63,418 bases of DNA from Clostridia bacterium (lineage in GTDB: Bacteria > Bacillota > Clostridia > Oscillospirales > CAG-272). Shown here piece after piece: positions 23,870 to 33,162 of the stretch; the stretch's first letter is position 1; each line of letters begins with the position of its first letter. The notes beneath the pieces were generated by a model. It was not told the origin of the DNA and did no database searches. It was given only the letters and a program-made list of their open reading frames with translations. Position numbers and translations under genes: made by a program. The DNA is taken from contig JAGATA010000040.1 in assembly GCA_017621475.1 (NCBI GenBank), positions 1 through 63,418 on the forward strand. Direction: 5' to 3'.

Positions 23870-26083
23870 CTATTCAATTAAAATATATTTGCCCTCTGAA
23901 AGCTCTGCCGTTTTACCGCTCGGAAGCGTAAGTACGGCTTGCGTGCCGCAGGGAATATCAAGCTCATATCTTGTGTATTCCTTTTCTATGCTCCACTTGA
24001 CAGAAAGCTCTCCGTGTCGCGTTTTTATGCCGCATTTTGCAAAGCCGAGGCGTACATCCGGCTTGGGGCATATGCTTATATGCTCATATCCCGCGCCACC
24101 GTCAAGCATCTTGATACCGCCGATATTTGCGAACATCCAATCAAACACAGATCCATATGCGTAATGGTTGAAGGAGTTCATATCCGCAGACCAGAAGGAG
24201 CCGTCTTCCTTTATTCCGTCCCAATGCTCCCAAATGGTGGTCGCACCTTTTGTGACGGAGAAGAGCCAGGAGGGTGCTTCTTTGCGAAGAAGCAGGTCGT
24301 ATGCTTCTTTTACGCGGCCGTTGTCCGAAAGTGCGTGCAGGATATACGGCGTTCCGAGAAAGCCCGTTGTCATAGCGCCGCCGCTTTCACGAATGAGATC
24401 GCAAAGTGCATCGGTAATCGCTTCTCGTTCGCACTCCTCAAATAGCCCGAAATGCAGTATGAGTGCAAGCGAGGTCTGTGTTACTGCTTTTATTGGTCGA
24501 TCTTCCGCAAGACCATCGTATTTCGGATATATTACGGGCATACCATCCTTCATAAACGCTTTGCGGAAGGTAGCTTTTACGTTCTTTGCAAGAGAGAGAG
24601 TTTCGCTATTGTCTATACCAAGTTCCGCTTCCGCTTTTGCAAGGATTGATGCTATGTAGTAGAAATATGCGCTTGCGATAAAGTCTTTTTGCGTAGCTCC
24701 AAGGTATTTGCCCTCGCCCGCGTCGAGCGCAAGCCAATCCCCGTAGTGATCTCCGCCGAGCCAAAGGAACTCTTCTTCACCCGCGCCGTGAACATAATCC
24801 ACCCATTTTTTCATCATAGGGTAGTATTTTCTAAGGAACTCTTTGTTTCCGTAAGCGTTGTAAACTTCCCAAGGACAGATTACTGCGGCATCCGACCAGC
24901 CAGCGGAAATTTTTCCGTTGAACCAGCCGACAAATGGAACGTAGCGGTATATAGCTCCGTCTTCGCGCTGTTCAAGCGCCATATCGGTAAGCCATTTATC
25001 AAAAAATGCTTCAACGTCGAAATTCATTGCGGCGGTACGGCAGAACACCTGCGCGTCTCCCGTCCAACCCAAGCGCTCATCTCTCTGGGGGCAGTCTGTG
25101 GGGATATCCACAAAATTGCCTTTCTGACCCCAGATAATGTTGCTGTAGAGCTTATTGAGGTCTGCATTGCCGCAGGTGAAAGAGCCTATCCTCTCCATAT
25201 CCGTATGGATAACCACGGCGGTGAAGTTTTCAGCCGCGATATTTTCGGGGTATTCGTCAAGACGAACGTATCGAAAGCCCTGGAAAGAAAAAGTGGGCTT
25301 AAAAACGTCGTTTTCTCCGCTTAAAACGTATGTGCAGAGGTTGCGCGCGCTTCGCATATTTTCGGTGTAGAAGTTGCCGTCTTTATCCAGCACTTCCGCG
25401 TGGGAAAGGACTATCCTCTCGCCGCGCTTGCCGCAGATGTTTATTTCAACGTAGCCCGCAATATTCTGACCGAAGTCGAGAACCGTTTCGCCCTTGGGCG
25501 TGTGTAGTATTTCTCTTACGGCTATGCGCTCCTGCTCCGTGACGTTCGTGGTCTGCTTATGGAGCGCAGGGTGGGGAGCAGAATCTTTTACGGCGTTTCC
25601 GAGGAGCTTTATCTCTGCGGTCTTGTCCACGGTTTCCCCGTGATAGAGCGCGGAGAAAAGTATATGCGAGGTGTAAACTTTCCACGTTTCGTCCGTATAA
25701 ACGTATTCTTCCTCTCCGTTTTCATATTCGATGTGAAGTGCGGCGATAACGCTTATGTGGGGCGCGAAAATCCTTTTCGTAAAGCCGAAATTGTGGCGCG
25801 CCCAACCGTCGCCACATAGGATGGAAAGGGTAGAATTTTGTGATAAAAGCGCTGTTATATCGTGCTCTGCGTAAAGCACACGGTTTGCAAAGCTTGTAAA
25901 GCCCGGGGCGAGCACGGAATTGCCGACCTTTTTGCCGTTGAGATAAATATTGTAAGCGCCCATCGCGCTTGCAAGCAGGCTTGCTTTTTTCACGTGTGCG
26001 CGAAGGATTATTTCTTTTCTGAATTCGGGGCTGACTGTGCCCATATCGCACGGGGCGCATATCCAGATTGCATTTTCTAACAT
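23870..26083 (-). CDS. alpha-L-rhamnosidase, glycoside hydrolase family 78
   Basis: A 737-aa enzyme that releases L-rhamnose from plant or microbial glycans or glycosides. Beta-sandwich domains occupy about residues 1-290. The (alpha/alpha)6 catalytic barrel follows, with the family signature DCPQRDERLGWTGD at 330-343: D330, general acid E337 and D343 by comparison with Bacillus RhaB. A WEHWDG motif lies further on and holds the likely base. There is no signal peptide, so it acts on imported substrates. The ATG follows AAGGAG, 9 bases after the tatD stop, making it the last gene of a metG-tatD-GH78 operon, an unusual partner set. No transporter lies next to it. Confidence 0.92.
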   Translation of the reverse strand: MLENAIWICAPCDMGTVSPEFRKEIILRAHVKKASLLASAMGAYNIYLNGKKVGNSVLAPGFTSFANRVLYAEHDITALLSQNSTLSILCGDGWARHNFGFTKRIFAPHISVIAALHIEYENGEEEYVYTDETWKVYTSHILFSALYHGETVDKTAEIKLLGNAVKDSAPHPALHKQTTNVTEQERIAVREILHTPKGETVLDFGQNIAGYVEINICGKRGERIVLSHAEVLDKDGNFYTENMRSARNLCTYVLSGENDVFKPTFSFQGFRYVRLDEYPENIAAENFTAVVIHTDMERIGSFTCGNADLNKLYSNIIWGQKGNFVDIPTDCPQRDERLGWTGDAQVFCRTAAMNFDVEAFFDKWLTDMALEQREDGAIYRYVPFVGWFNGKISAGWSDAAVICPWEVYNAYGNKEFLRKYYPMMKKWVDYVHGAGEEEFLWLGGDHYGDWLALDAGEGKYLGATQKDFIASAYFYYIASILAKAEAELGIDNSETLSLAKNVKATFRKAFMKDGMPVIYPKYDGLAEDRPIKAVTQTSLALILHFGLFEECEREAITDALCDLIRESGGAMTTGFLGTPYILHALSDNGRVKEAYDLLLRKEAPSWLFSVTKGATTIWEHWDGIKEDGSFWSADMNSFNHYAYGSVFDWMFANIGGIKMLDGGAGYEHISICPKPDVRLGFAKCGIKTRHGELSVKWSIEKEYTRYELDIPCGTQAVLTLPSGKTAELSEGKYILIE

Positions 26084-26092
26084 AATTACTCC

Positions 26093-26866
26093 TTATTTGA
26101 TGCCGAAGAGGGTTTTTGCGTTTTGCGTTGTGATTCCTGCAAAAGCTTCGCGCTCTATTCCGAGCGCATCCGCCGTGAAGTTTGCGGTATAGTGAAGGTA
26201 GCCGCTGTGGTTCATCTTTCCGCGCATAGGCACGGGGGCAAGATACGGGCAGTCCGTTTCGATAAGTATGCGCTCGAGGGGCACGGCGCGCGCGCTTTCC
26301 ACGGCTTTGTGAGCGTTTTTAAAGGTTATAACACCCGAAAAGGAGATGTACCAACCCATCTTTACGTATTCACGCGCCATTTCCGCGTGTCCGCTGTAGC
26401 TGTGCATAACGCCTTTTACCTTACCTTCAAACTTTTTGATAATATCAAATGTGTCACCGTGAGCCTCGCGGTCGTGGATGAGCACGGGAAGTCCTGTTTC
26501 TGCGGCAAGGCACATCTGATGCTCGAAGAGTTTTTTCTGTTCTTCTATATACGTTTTATCCCAATAATAGTCAAGACCTATCTCGCCGAGAGCCACGACC
26601 TTGTCACGCGAGAGCGTGCGCTCCAGCTTTGCGACCTCTGCGGCAATATCGGAAATGCCCGAAATTTCCTCGGGGTGAATACCGGCAGAGGCGTATATGC
26701 CATCGTGAGAAGCGGCAAATTCCGCACATTTTACGCTGTCCTCCGCGTTCACAGCCGCAGAGAGGATGTATCCGACATCGCTATCGAATATTTCACACAA
26801 AAGCTCTTCGTTTCCGAAGAGCTTTTCGTCTGTATAATGTGCGTGTGTGTCAAAGAGCTTTGCCAT
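26093..26866 (-). CDS. tatD: TatD-family metal-dependent DNase
   Basis: A 257-aa TIM-barrel hydrolase (YcfH/TatD) that removes nucleotides from DNA ends and is linked to DNA repair and D-aminoacyl clean-up. The metal ligands are visible: DTHAH at residues 6-10, GEIGLDYY in the middle, and later His and Asp in HSYSGH and ETDCPY. The start is the ATG at 26866, which puts the DTHAH motif at the expected position; a longer upstream frame runs into metG and is rejected. It begins one base after the metG stop. The metG-tatD pairing is common in Firmicutes. Confidence 0.93.
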   Translation of the reverse strand: MAKLFDTHAHYTDEKLFGNEELLCEIFDSDVGYILSAAVNAEDSVKCAEFAASHDGIYASAGIHPEEISGISDIAAEVAKLERTLSRDKVVALGEIGLDYYWDKTYIEEQKKLFEHQMCLAAETGLPVLIHDREAHGDTFDIIKKFEGKVKGVMHSYSGHAEMAREYVKMGWYISFSGVITFKNAHKAVESARAVPLERILIETDCPYLAPVPMRGKMNHSGYLHYTANFTADALGIEREAFAGITTQNAKTLFGIK

Positions 26867-26867
26867 A

Positions 26868-28868
26868 TCAGTGGATTCTCTTGCCGACGGTGCTGTCGGG
26901 GTAGAATGCGATGGAAGCGTCGCCATCCGCTGTGTCGGCGGCAACTATCATACCTTCGCTTACGTATTTTCCGCCCATCATAGGACGTGCGGCGAGGTTT
27001 ACTACAACGCCTACGTTTTTGCCCATAAGGTCATCGGGCTTATACCATTTTGCAATGCCGGACATAATGCAGCGTTCGCGTTCGCCGTCGAACGCAGTGA
27101 TCTTGAGAAGCTTTTTGCTTTCCTTGATAGCTTCGCAGTTTACTATCTTGCAAACGCGCATTTCCACCTTGCAGAAGTCATCAAAGCTTATTTCTTCCTC
27201 GTGGTCTGTGATTTCAACAGGTGCAGGAGCTGCCGTTTTCTTTTCTTCTTCGGGGGCGGGAGCAGGAGCTGCCGCTGCTTTTTTAGCTTCCTGGATCGCA
27301 TCAAGCTCCGCAAGCTCTTTTGCGGCATCAATTCTGGGGAAGAGATTTTCGCCCTTGTGAAGCTCTGCCGTTTTGCTCATAAGACCGAAGGATGCGGCAC
27401 TTTCCCAAGTGCGAAGGGAAGAGGGAATGCGGAGCTGGTCGAAGATCTTTTCGCAGGCTGTGGGCATAAAGGGTGTGAGGAGCACCGTGCAGATACGCAA
27501 GGTTTCCGCAAGATTGTAAAGCACGCGGGCAAGTCTGGGCTTGGTTTCTTCATTCTTTGCAAGAGCCCAAGGTGCTGTTTCATCGATATATTTGTTAGCG
27601 CGGGCGATAACCGCGAAAACGTCGGCAAGCGCGGACTGGAATGCGTATTTCTCCATCTGAGCTTCATATTTATCGCGGAGTGCGCCAGCCATAGCAAGAA
27701 GCTCTGCGTCTTCGGCACCTTCTGCCTGTTCTTCGGGAAGATTTCCGCCGAAGTATTTATCCGCCATAGCCGTTGTACGGGAGAGAAGGTTTCCTATATC
27801 GTTTGCAAGATCCGTATTGATGCGGTTTATAAGAAGCTCGTTGGAGAAGTTACCGTCGGAGCCGAAGGGGAAGTCGCGCAAGAGGAAGTAACGAAGTGCA
27901 TCTGCGCTGTAACGCTCTGCAAGAAGGTAAGGGTCAACCACGTTGCCCTTGGATTTGGACATCTTACCGCCGTCAAGAAGGAGCCATCCGTGACCGTAAA
28001 CGTGCTTGGGAAGCGGAAGCTCAAGGCTCATAAGGATAGCGGGCCAGATGATGGAGTGGAAACGAACGATCTCCTTGCCGACGAAGTGAACGTCTGCGGG
28101 CCAGAATTTGTTGTAATCGCTTTCGGGATATTTTTCGTTTTCATAGCCGAGAGCTGTGATGTAGTTAGTGAGCGCGTCTATCCAAACGTAAACAACGTGC
28201 TTATCATCAAAGTCAACCGGAACGCCCCATTTGAAGCTTGTACGGGAAACGCAAAGATCTTCAAGGCCGGGTTCGATAAAGTTATGAACCATTTCATTTA
28301 CGCGAGAGCGGGGAAGAAGAAAGTCTGTATTTTCAAGAAGGTCGCGCACTCTGTCTGCATAAGCGGAAAGACGGAAGTAATAAGCTTCTTCCTCAGCGTC
28401 GATAACGGGTCTGCCGCAGTCGGGGCAGCAGCCGTCTTTAAGCTGAGTTTCCGTCCAGAAGCTTTCGCAGGGAACGCAGTATTTACCTTTGTAGATGCTC
28501 TTGTAAATATCGCCTTTTTCATACATCTTTTTGAAAATGCGCTGAACGGAAGTAACGTGGTAATCGTCCGTTGTACGGATAAAGCGGTCGTAGCTTACAT
28601 TCATAAGCTTCCAAAGGTCTTTAACACCTTTTTCGCCTTCAACAATATTGTCAACGAATGCCTGAGGTGTAACGCCTGCTTCTGCGGCTTTGTTTTCTAT
28701 TTTCTGACCGTGCTCGTCCGTGCCTGTAAGGAACATTACTTCGTGTCCCGTAAGGCGTTTGTAACGAGCCATAGCGTCTGTTGCAACGGTGCAGTAGGTG
28801 TGACCGATATGGAGCTTATCGCTGGGATAATATATCGGCGTGGTGATGTAAAAAGTTTTATTTTCCAT
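26868..28868 (-). CDS. metG: methionyl-tRNA synthetase with C-terminal tRNA-binding domain
   Basis: A 666-aa class I synthetase. It has the HIGH motif at H20-IG-H23, a zinc knuckle with CVPC and CPDC pairs (about 130-155), the KMSKS loop (GGKMSKSKGN, about 300), an anticodon-binding helical domain and a linker rich in Ala, Pro and Lys (about 535-560). The C-terminal OB-fold tRNA-binding domain (Trbp111 type, from about 565) ends the protein. This layout is the usual dimeric Firmicute form. The ATG follows CGGAGG. It heads the operon with tatD and the GH78 gene. A T-box leader is not visible in the 180 bases upstream, which are occupied by a repeat. Confidence 0.96.
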   Translation of the reverse strand: MENKTFYITTPIYYPSDKLHIGHTYCTVATDAMARYKRLTGHEVMFLTGTDEHGQKIENKAAEAGVTPQAFVDNIVEGEKGVKDLWKLMNVSYDRFIRTTDDYHVTSVQRIFKKMYEKGDIYKSIYKGKYCVPCESFWTETQLKDGCCPDCGRPVIDAEEEAYYFRLSAYADRVRDLLENTDFLLPRSRVNEMVHNFIEPGLEDLCVSRTSFKWGVPVDFDDKHVVYVWIDALTNYITALGYENEKYPESDYNKFWPADVHFVGKEIVRFHSIIWPAILMSLELPLPKHVYGHGWLLLDGGKMSKSKGNVVDPYLLAERYSADALRYFLLRDFPFGSDGNFSNELLINRINTDLANDIGNLLSRTTAMADKYFGGNLPEEQAEGAEDAELLAMAGALRDKYEAQMEKYAFQSALADVFAVIARANKYIDETAPWALAKNEETKPRLARVLYNLAETLRICTVLLTPFMPTACEKIFDQLRIPSSLRTWESAASFGLMSKTAELHKGENLFPRIDAAKELAELDAIQEAKKAAAAPAPAPEEEKKTAAPAPVEITDHEEEISFDDFCKVEMRVCKIVNCEAIKESKKLLKITAFDGERERCIMSGIAKWYKPDDLMGKNVGVVVNLAARPMMGGKYVSEGMIVAADTADGDASIAFYPDSTVGKRIH

Positions 28869-28922
28869 TTTTATTTAAACCTCCGATGATGAGTGTTTTT
28901 TACTGTTTGATGTGTTTGAAGA

Positions 28923-29043
28923 GCCTTCCCCTTTGGGGAAGGTGCCGAGTTTACGAGGCGGAAGAGGTGTTTTAAATAGATATAAAATCGGAAAAAATAA
29001 ACCTCTTCAGTCCCTTCGGGACAGCTTCCCCAAAGGGGAAGCC
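28923..29043. repeat. palindromic intergenic repeat with terminator function
   Basis: Two strong hairpins bound this element: CTTCCCCTTTGGGGAAG near 28925 and GCTTCCCCAAAGGGGAAGC at 29024-29042, with matching GAAGAGGT / ACCTCTTC segments inside. It belongs to the same general style of palindromic repeats as the copy at 45278 but has a different core. The right hairpin is followed on the minus strand by sequence towards metG and lies directly after the rsmI stop, so it likely ends that operon. Confidence 0.7.
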
Positions 29044-29045
29044 TT

Positions 29046-29939
29046 TTATTTTATCATAACTTGATTGTAGATCTCGCTTTTGGCAACTCCTCGGTCGCGT
29101 GCGGCGGCTTTGATGGAGTCGTTTTTGGAAAGACCCGTTTCAATGTAATATTCAACGTGTTCTTCCACGCTCATATCAGCCCAAAAAGCGGCGGCTTTAA
29201 GCTCCGCATCGGAAGCTCCCTCCATTATAAGAACGTATTCGCCGCGCGGGGAGTGCTCCGCGTAGTATTCGCGTGCGCCGCCGATGGTAGTGCGTATAAC
29301 CTCCTCGTTGAGCTTTGTAAGCTCACGGCAAAGGGAAAGGCGGCGGTCGCCGAACGCTTCGAAAAGGTCGTCGAGCGTGCGAACGAGCTTGTGCGGTGCT
29401 TCATAGAATATAATGGTGCGCTTCACGCCTTTAAGCTCTGTAAGAGCCTCGCGGCGTTCGCTTTTGCCAACGGGAAGGAAGCCCTCAAAGAGGAATTTCG
29501 CTGTTGAAAGACCGGAAAGTGCAAGCGCGCATACCGCGGCACAAGGGCCGGGAATTACACAAACGCGAATGCCTCTTTCCGCGCAAAGTCGGACTATATC
29601 CTCGCCTGGGTCGCTGATGGCGGGCATCCCCGCGTCAGTTATAAGCGCACAGGATTCTCCGTTTTGGAGTCTGTGGGCAATATATTCGCCTTTTTCTTTT
29701 TTATTGTGCTCAAAGTAGTTTACAAGCGGCTTGCGTATGCCGTAGCAGGAAAGGAGCCTTCCGCTTTCTCTTGTATCCTCTGCGGCAACGAAATCCACCT
29801 CGGAAAGAACTTTTTTCGCTCGCTCGGAAATATCCGAAAGGTTGCCGATGGGGGTGCCCACAAGGTAGAGCGTGCTTTTCTCCGTGACGTTTTTTTCTTC
29901 CGCGTGGGGAAGTGCTTCAGGGATGTTTGTAGAATTCAT
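29046..29939 (-). CDS. rsmI: 16S rRNA (cytidine(1402)-2'-O)-methyltransferase
   Basis: A 297-aa tetrapyrrole-methylase-fold enzyme that 2'-O-methylates C1402 in the ribosomal decoding centre. The family start LYLVGTPIGNLSDIS follows a 25-residue N-terminal stretch. Further motifs are EDTRESG, the AGMPAISDPGE loop and IPGPCAAVCAL. The start chosen is the ATG at 29939 behind GGTGA; a GTG at 29948 is possible. It overlaps the end of the trmN6-like gene by 23 bases and is last in an operon of RNA-modification genes. Confidence 0.93.
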   Translation of the reverse strand: MNSTNIPEALPHAEEKNVTEKSTLYLVGTPIGNLSDISERAKKVLSEVDFVAAEDTRESGRLLSCYGIRKPLVNYFEHNKKEKGEYIAHRLQNGESCALITDAGMPAISDPGEDIVRLCAERGIRVCVIPGPCAAVCALALSGLSTAKFLFEGFLPVGKSERREALTELKGVKRTIIFYEAPHKLVRTLDDLFEAFGDRRLSLCRELTKLNEEVIRTTIGGAREYYAEHSPRGEYVLIMEGASDAELKAAAFWADMSVEEHVEYYIETGLSKNDSIKAAARDRGVAKSEIYNQVMIK

Positions 29940-30681
29940 TAAAATCACCGTGTTCGTAGATGTATTTCATTTCATCTGTGTAGTTATCGTCCGAAAAGCT
30001 CGAACGGTCTTTGTAAATTATAAGCGGACGTGTGATAAAAATTCCGTCCGATGCGCCTTTTTTAGCCTCTACAAGGACTGTGCAGGGAACGTGCTCTGAC
30101 GTAGGGTAGACGAGTGTCAAGCGCTTGGGCTCAAGGCGCGCGTTTTTGAGCGCAGATATGAGCGCGGGGAGCCTGTCCGGTGTATAGACGAGCACGAATG
30201 TGCCGCCGTGGCGCAGAAGCTTCGCAGCGGATGATGCAAAATCTTCCATCGTGCCGAAAACCTCGTGGCGAGAGGCGGCGTCAGCATCGTTTTCGGAAAT
30301 TTTTCCCGAATCGATGCGCATATAAGGGGGATTTGAAAAAACAAGGTCGTAGGTGCAGTTATGTTCCGCAGGAAGTGTGCGGATGTCGGAGCAAATAATT
30401 TCGATTTTCTCCGAAAGAGCGTTGCTTTCGACGTTTTTCGCCGCGATGGCGGCAATTTTTTCTTGAATCTCAAATGCGGTTATATTATTAAGTTTTCCGC
30501 GTGCGGCAAGAAGCAGGGAAATAACTCCGCTTCCTGCGCCGAATTCTGCGGCGCGGGACTTGGTCTGCTTTTTTATGTAAGCGGAAAGCAGATATGCATC
30601 CGTGCCGAAGGCAAGCGAGCCTTCGTTCTGGTATATTGAAAGGTTGTCGTTTATTTTTTCTTGCTTTTCGGGAAGGCTCAT
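29917..30681 (-). CDS. TrmN6-like tRNA (adenine-N6)-methyltransferase
   Basis: A 254-aa Rossmann-fold methyltransferase with the SAM-binding motif FGAGSGV (47-53) and the N6-adenine catalytic motif NPPY (117-120). The overall layout matches the YfiC/TrmN6 family that modifies A37 of tRNA1(Val); the exact tRNA target in this organism is not shown. It overlaps the trmH-type gene by 4 bases upstream and rsmI by 23 bases downstream, so all three are co-translated. The yfiC-rsmI pair is standard in Firmicutes. Confidence 0.9.
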   Translation of the reverse strand: MSLPEKQEKINDNLSIYQNEGSLAFGTDAYLLSAYIKKQTKSRAAEFGAGSGVISLLLAARGKLNNITAFEIQEKIAAIAAKNVESNALSEKIEIICSDIRTLPAEHNCTYDLVFSNPPYMRIDSGKISENDADAASRHEVFGTMEDFASSAAKLLRHGGTFVLVYTPDRLPALISALKNARLEPKRLTLVYPTSEHVPCTVLVEAKKGASDGIFITRPLIIYKDRSSFSDDNYTDEMKYIYEHGDFNEFYKHP

Positions 30682-31469
30682 TTTGCCTCCTTTTTGCGGT
30701 TCTTGCGGAATATTTCAAACGAGATTATTGAGGAGGCACTCGCCGCGGAAAGGGCTGCGCGGAACTCTCTGCCGTAATCGAGCATTACTGTTTTGTCGCA
30801 ATGTGCGGCAAAGGCGGAGGAAATACCTCTCTTTTCACCGCCGACAACAAGGAGAACGGGGTATTCAATATCCGTGTCATATACGGAAACGGCATCTACC
30901 GTTTTATCTGCGGCGATGATGGTGTATCCGTTTTGGCGGAAAACTTTTGCAATTTCATCGGGCTCGCCCCAAGAGAGGTCGAAAAGCTCGGAAGCACCCG
31001 CAGAGGCGCGGCAGACAACGCCCGCCGCACTCATCCAGTTGCGTTTTTCAAGAACTATGCCGTCCACCCCCGCCGCATAAAGCGAACGAAGGGAATAGCC
31101 GAAGTTATATGGGTCTTCTATGCCTTGCAGAAAAACGTAGAATCCTTTCTGCTTGATGTTTGCTTCTTTTATATTTTTGATGGTTCTGCCGCTTGTGAAA
31201 GCGAGGATGCCGCCATGGCTTTGACCGATGGAAAGGGAGTCTATTTCCTCTGCATTGGTGAATTTTATTTCAAAGCCGAGCTCGTGCGATTTTGCTTTCA
31301 AATAAGATAGCTCGCGCATTTTGCTTTTTTCTTTGGCTTTATCGAAAAGAATTTTTTCTATTTTTCTGTCGTTTACACCTGCCTGCGAGCCGGAAATTAC
31401 GGCGCGGATGGAGGTCATACCCTCCATAACAGAGGAATCGACAAATTTTTCGGCTTCTTTTGTGGGCAT
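30678..31469 (-). CDS. SpoU/TrmH-family RNA 2'-O-methyltransferase
   Basis: A 263-aa SPOUT enzyme. An N-terminal substrate-binding domain (1-100) is followed by the knotted catalytic domain. It shows motif 1 (GIEDPYNFGYSLRSLYAAGVD), motif 2 (VVGGEKRGIS) and motif 3 (LSAASASSIISFEI), which form the SAM-binding trefoil knot. It resembles RlmB and related 23S rRNA Gm methyltransferases; the exact site is not predictable. The ATG follows AAAGGAAAA. The gene starts 31 bases after the SLH-type gene and overlaps the trmN6-like gene by 4 bases. Confidence 0.9.
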   Translation of the reverse strand: MPTKEAEKFVDSSVMEGMTSIRAVISGSQAGVNDRKIEKILFDKAKEKSKMRELSYLKAKSHELGFEIKFTNAEEIDSLSIGQSHGGILAFTSGRTIKNIKEANIKQKGFYVFLQGIEDPYNFGYSLRSLYAAGVDGIVLEKRNWMSAAGVVCRASAGASELFDLSWGEPDEIAKVFRQNGYTIIAADKTVDAVSVYDTDIEYPVLLVVGGEKRGISSAFAAHCDKTVMLDYGREFRAALSAASASSIISFEIFRKNRKKEAK

Positions 31470-31500
31470 AACTTTTCCTTTATCTTGTAAAAATATCTTG

Positions 31501-32175
31501 TTAAAAACTTTCGTTTTGCAAAACGCGCCATAGCATTACTGCAAATTCTTCGCGCGTAAGCGTATTTTTGGGTTTTATGGTGCCGTCGGGATACCCTATA
31601 AGTACCTGAAGGTCTATAAGCTTTGTAAGGTTATTTATGTAATTTTCTTCCGCTGTTTCCATATCTGAAAATCCGTCCGCGCGAGTTGTGGCAATGATTG
31701 CTGTGGAAAGCGAGCCGATAATATTGGCTGCTTCCTCGCGAGAGATGGGGGTATTCGGTAAAAAATATTCCTTTTCTTCAAGCGTTACTGTTTCCATAAG
31801 ACCGTTTGCAAGACAGGCGCGGATAAAGGGAAGGTTTTCCTTGGAAATATTGGCTTGGTCGGCTATATTCAACTCAAAGGAGGCATAATCCTCTACGTTT
31901 ATGCTGAAAAATCTTACAATGGAACAAGCAAAATATTCACGCGTAACATCGCTTGTGGGAAGAAAGAACACATCGTCCCCGCTTTTCTGCGTGCCGAGCA
32001 CGCCGAGGGAAACAAGCTGCTTTATTTCATTTTCGGCAAAGCTTTCGGAAATATCGCAGGGAAGAGAGGGCGCAACGGAATCTTTATGGGGAGAGACAAG
32101 GATAAAGACCGTGCAGACCGCAAGCATAAGGGAGCAGGATATGACAATGGCGAAAAGAGAGAGATTTTTTTTCAT
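31501..32175 (-). CDS. secreted SLH-domain protein
   Basis: A 224-aa protein with an N-terminal signal or membrane anchor (about residues 5-28). Repeated S-layer homology-like segments follow: one around FAENEIKQLVSLGVLG and one at the C-terminus (LIDLQVLIGYPDGTIKPKNT, about 189-208, then REEFAVMLWRVL). SLH domains bind pyruvylated secondary cell-wall polymer. No catalytic domain is present, so it may be an envelope anchor or decoy. The ATG follows AAAGGACG. It leads the operon of RNA methyltransferases, an odd grouping probably due to chance neighbouring. Confidence 0.8.
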   Translation of the reverse strand: MKKNLSLFAIVISCSLMLAVCTVFILVSPHKDSVAPSLPCDISESFAENEIKQLVSLGVLGTQKSGDDVFFLPTSDVTREYFACSIVRFFSINVEDYASFELNIADQANISKENLPFIRACLANGLMETVTLEEKEYFLPNTPISREEAANIIGSLSTAIIATTRADGFSDMETAEENYINNLTKLIDLQVLIGYPDGTIKPKNTLTREEFAVMLWRVLQNESF

Positions 32176-32285
32176 TTTGAAACGTCCTTTCGAATAAACT
32201 TAGTTGAAAGCGAATATACTTCCATAGTAAAAGTATATTCTTGTTTATCCGAAAAAACGGTCGGTTTGCGATGGTGAAAAAACTT

Positions 32286-32981
32286 TTATTTCTCTTCTTT
32301 TTTTGCCATTTTGCTGATTTTTGCGTTATGAGCGCGAGCGACCCCGGCACTTGTCGAATATTTTTTTATTGCGCGTATAATGGTGCGCTTTTCTTTGAAG
32401 GTGAACTTCTTGCCTCTCTTGGAAAGGGCGCGCATTTTTTCAATAGCTGCGCTTCTTGTATAAACTTCCGGCTGATCTTCGGAAAAAACGACTTTATCCG
32501 AAGAAAACATAACTATATTGTATATGGGAGGTGTGGGAATATTTTCACGCTCGAATATCTGCGTGAGCGTAACAATGTGGCGCTCATTTTTGATGACGGG
32601 GTTTTCAAAGTCTATCTCTTTGCGTTCACCGTTTTTAAGGCGTACGCTCTGATGCCATTTGTGTGCGTTGCCTGTAAATATCTGCCCCTTCATACTTTTT
32701 ACTTCAACCACGGCAATGCAGGTGGGCAGAATGACGATGTTATCAACGTCTGTATAAACGGTGCCGCGCGTTGTTTTGATGGGTAGGAAAGTGTTCGTCA
32801 AAACGGAAAAATCCCCGAAATATGAAATAAGGAGCACGCTCGTAGCCTCCTCGCTTGCGCGGCTGTAAGAGAGAATTTTTCGGCGCGCGGCAAAAGAACT
32901 TATTTTGAGGGCGGCTTTCCAAAGGAAAAATGCGATAAGTATAAAGATTATGCACATTATAAAGGGAATAAGTTTTTCCAT
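32286..32981 (-). CDS. membrane-anchored NERD-domain protein
   Basis: A 231-aa protein with an N-terminal transmembrane helix (about 5-22) and a nuclease-related NERD domain. The conserved DVDNIVILPTCIAVVEVKS segment (about 78-96) holds the D...E-x-K residues of a PD-(D/E)XK-like site. The C-terminus is basic. NERD proteins are presumed nucleases or nucleic-acid-binding factors. The ATG follows AAAGGA. It lies upstream of the SLH gene on the same strand with a 110-base gap. Confidence 0.8.
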   Translation of the reverse strand: MEKLIPFIMCIIFILIAFFLWKAALKISSFAARRKILSYSRASEEATSVLLISYFGDFSVLTNTFLPIKTTRGTVYTDVDNIVILPTCIAVVEVKSMKGQIFTGNAHKWHQSVRLKNGERKEIDFENPVIKNERHIVTLTQIFERENIPTPPIYNIVMFSSDKVVFSEDQPEVYTRSAAIEKMRALSKRGKKFTFKEKRTIIRAIKKYSTSAGVARAHNAKISKMAKKEEK

Positions 32982-33090
32982 CGCTGAATCCTTTCAAATA
33001 ATTATACATAATATATAATATCACAAAACGATTTGTTTGTAAAGAACAAAGAGATTTTGTTTGTAAAAAATATAAATCAAAAAACATAGC

Positions 33091-33119
33091 TTGATTTTAT
33101 ACAAAAATTATGGTAAAAT
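33091..33119 (+). promoter_or_regulatory. promoter of the CDF transporter gene
   Basis: TTGATT and TAAAAT lie 17 bases apart, with TGG before the -10 box, 43 bases upstream of the start codon. The leader is too short to hold a metal riboswitch. Confidence 0.6.
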
Positions 33120-33162
33120 AAAAATTACACGCAAATAATTAAGATAACTTTTGGAGATATAG

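Noticed and set aside
33120..33162. Metal riboswitch upstream of the CDF transporter
   Set aside because: The leader between promoter and start codon is only about 40 bases, too short for a yybP-ykoY or similar riboswitch.
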